Shown here piece after piece: positions 62,029 through 64,000 of a stretch of DNA of 64,000 nucleotides. The DNA lies in the NCBI GenBank assembly GCA_907165065.1, contig OU015524.1:53795295-53859294 (forward strand). Direction: 5' to 3'. A model generated the notes under the pieces. That model had not been told where the DNA came from, did no database searches, and saw only the letters and a program-made list of their open reading frames with translations. This stretch comes from Caprimulgus europaeus. Lineage: Eukaryota; Chordata; Aves; Caprimulgiformes; Caprimulgidae. Numbering within the stretch: position 1 is the first letter of the stretch; each line of letters starts with the position of its first letter. Position numbers and translations under genes: made by a program.

Positions 62029-64000
62029 CATGGATTTTTTCATTCTCCCAGTTTATAGACTGAAGCCAGGAAATGCCTTCCTTTTACAGCCAGCCACAAG
62101 CTGAGGCCCTTCTCTCTCCCCCCTTGAAATCACTGGTCCAGATAGTCTCATCTCAGCCAAACACACCTTTTAAACTATGAGGATAAAATCCTTTCAGATC
62201 TTTTAAATCTCATTTTTCAAGGAAAATGAGTGGAAAATTTGCAGTCTTTAGAGGAGACAGGAAAAGCTTTGAGAAAGACGTATCCAAACACACCATGCTG
62301 AGTTATGACAGAGGCTGCATCCCCTGAGCACCTTCTGAGCTGCATTACTTGAGTCTGCTTGATGAGAAAATGTCACATAGGGCATTTTCACCAGGGCAGC
62401 TTTGCAAAAGATTTTGCCGTGTGGTTGGCCTGCGTATTTCACCACTATGTATGTTTCAAATCTGAGACTTAGACAAGACAAAATCTTTTTTCACCAGAAA
62501 ATTGAAAATTGCATCTTATTGCTCCTCAAATAATATTTTTGTACCAAATATTTTTCTTCTCTTGCTGGATATTTGGGGATAAAAACTCTTTTTAAGAAAT
62601 GAGAGAAATTATGAAAATAATATTTAGGTTTTCATAATTCTCTAAAATGTTTGAACTCTGGAAAATTCATCCTCCCATAAGAAGTAGTACGGATGATATG
62701 AGTCTAGAAAGTGAAAGTAATTGGATCTGTAAAGGTATGAAAATCAAGAGGATCCACTAGAGGTATCCTTACAATGTGATAGTTGCTATTCTTCCCTCTT
62801 TAATAGATGCCTGTGGCTGAATACACAGGTTTGGATATATGCTGTCAGTTACTGTAAAACTGGTCCTGCTGAATCCAGAAATCCGGAGAAGTCAATTGAG
62901 AGTTTTTGAAAAAAAATCTGTGAATGTTGTGTTACAGCTGTAGCAAACAAGAATTCTGCATCTGTCATCAGTGCAATAGTTTGGCGGGGGGCAAATCTCA
63001 TCTAAAAGCAGGTACAACAAGTATGATTTGCCTGAGTTTCTCCTTTGAACTTAGAGAAAAATGTTCTCCACCTAGGTGAGCAAGAGCCAGCTGCTTTCTT
63101 GCTTATACACATACATGTCTGGTCCTGTAGAGTGGGCAGAAACTGAGCTGATGCACTGAGCAAGTGTAATTTAAATAACAGGTTTAATTACAGTCTTAGA
63201 ACTGGAGTGTCAAGTTTGTGACAAACGTGTAGTAATTTCCACTGCACTTCACAGTCAGCAAATGTTGATCAACAGGTACTGCCTATTCTGTCTTTCTGAA
63301 GTTTTGATTTAAAATAACTGAGATCAAACCAGTTCTAAGAACAAGATAGGCATGCATTGGATTCTTAAAATTTATTCATTTTACCAGATCAGGTTTTTTC
63401 ATGGTACATATTCTCAGTAGCAATATACATTCCAAAACAACTGCTATGACAAGATAATATGGTTTTAAAAGCCAATACCATTGAGTTCTGGAAAAAGAAT
63501 TAGAGAAATGAGTAGCCTTTATGCAGACTTAGAATTTGTGTGCAGTGCCAGTTGTTTTCCTGGGTATCAGTGGTATGTCAATAATTGTATCATATTCGGG
63601 GGATATGTCATCAAGCCATTCTAAAGGCTACTATCTATACATTTTTCATTAAATCAGTCAGAGCCGTATTTCCACAGCATTTGGAAAATCTTCCCCTAAA
63701 TCTTCCTTTTAGTTTCAGAGTATGAAGGAAGCCCCTTATCTTAAAATTATTTTGCCCCTGGTTAACAGAGAATAGTGTTGTTCATGCAAGAAAAGTAGAA
63801 AATTATGCACAAGCACTTTATTTTTAGAAGTCATTTTCCAAAGATTTAATTTGTTTTATGTCCATTGCCTCCACTAAAAAAGAATGCCAAAGTAGGAATT
63901 ATATTTTAGAAATAAACTTTTTTTCCTTTTTAAAATATACTTTGTGTCTTTTTATGAGGCTCTATGGAGAATGAAAGCAAATAGTTGATTCTCAGGAACC

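Larger units (their letters stand above)
46932..64000. other. Long stretch without recognised gene or transposon
   Basis: About 17 kb with only short chance frames. It includes A-rich tracts at 51869-51920, 59071-59100 and 61520-61568, a hairpin at 48127-48147 and a 19-base tandem duplication at 61991-62028. GC rises at 48660-48800. A minus-strand frame at 56889-57083 reads somewhat like protein but has weak borders. No CR1 copy is visible. Confidence 0.4.

Overview
This window looks like a piece of a bird genome. The evidence is the retroelements: at least eight CR1 LINE copies in both orientations, from a young to an old-looking set, and one solo LTR of the avian ERV-L type. The DNA is AT-rich, and there are no bacterial-style dense genes, rRNA, tRNA or CRISPR arrays. 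Most short open frames are chance frames or frames inside CR1. No gene here can be named with confidence.

Layout. 0.5-9 kb: CR1 copies on the + strand (509-1504, 6150-6300, 7011-7550, 8380-9010) and the LTR at 1825-2395. 12-17.3 kb: three coding-like, splice-flanked open segments on the minus strand, with a minus-strand CR1 (14731-15792) between them. 23 kb: a 188-codon + strand frame that carries a good donor site. 24.9-28.3 kb: a block of three CR1 pieces, an old minus copy, a young + copy head-to-head with it, and the longest copy (26263 to about 28270), which holds most of a broken reverse transcriptase. 28.3-37.7 kb: no gene seen, with a POU-octamer-bearing segment near 30.4-31 kb.

The most gene-like locus is 37.76-41.34 kb on the minus strand. 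A GC-rich, CpG-rich island (about 41098-41340) has GC boxes, a strong CTCF-type core and a good splice donor. Two possible middle exons follow, near 39.75 and 38.63 kb. A final exon (38304-38094) has the codon-position GC ramp of real coding sequence (about 57/42/71% at positions 1/2/3), a strong acceptor, and two AATAAA signals about 300 bases past the stop. This could be a small gene, or a long RNA with a short open frame. The protein is not recognised. One old CR1 copy sits antisense in the presumed first intron.

41.4-64 kb: no recognisable transposon. I see one further splice-flanked minus-strand candidate exon (46705-46931), a 29-bp tandem duplication and A-rich tracts. The rest is non-coding, possibly with conserved regulatory elements that only alignment could confirm. 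All exon calls are inferences from splice motifs and reading frames in one sequence. In about 64 kb of DNA like this, many 60-130 codon frames arise by chance.
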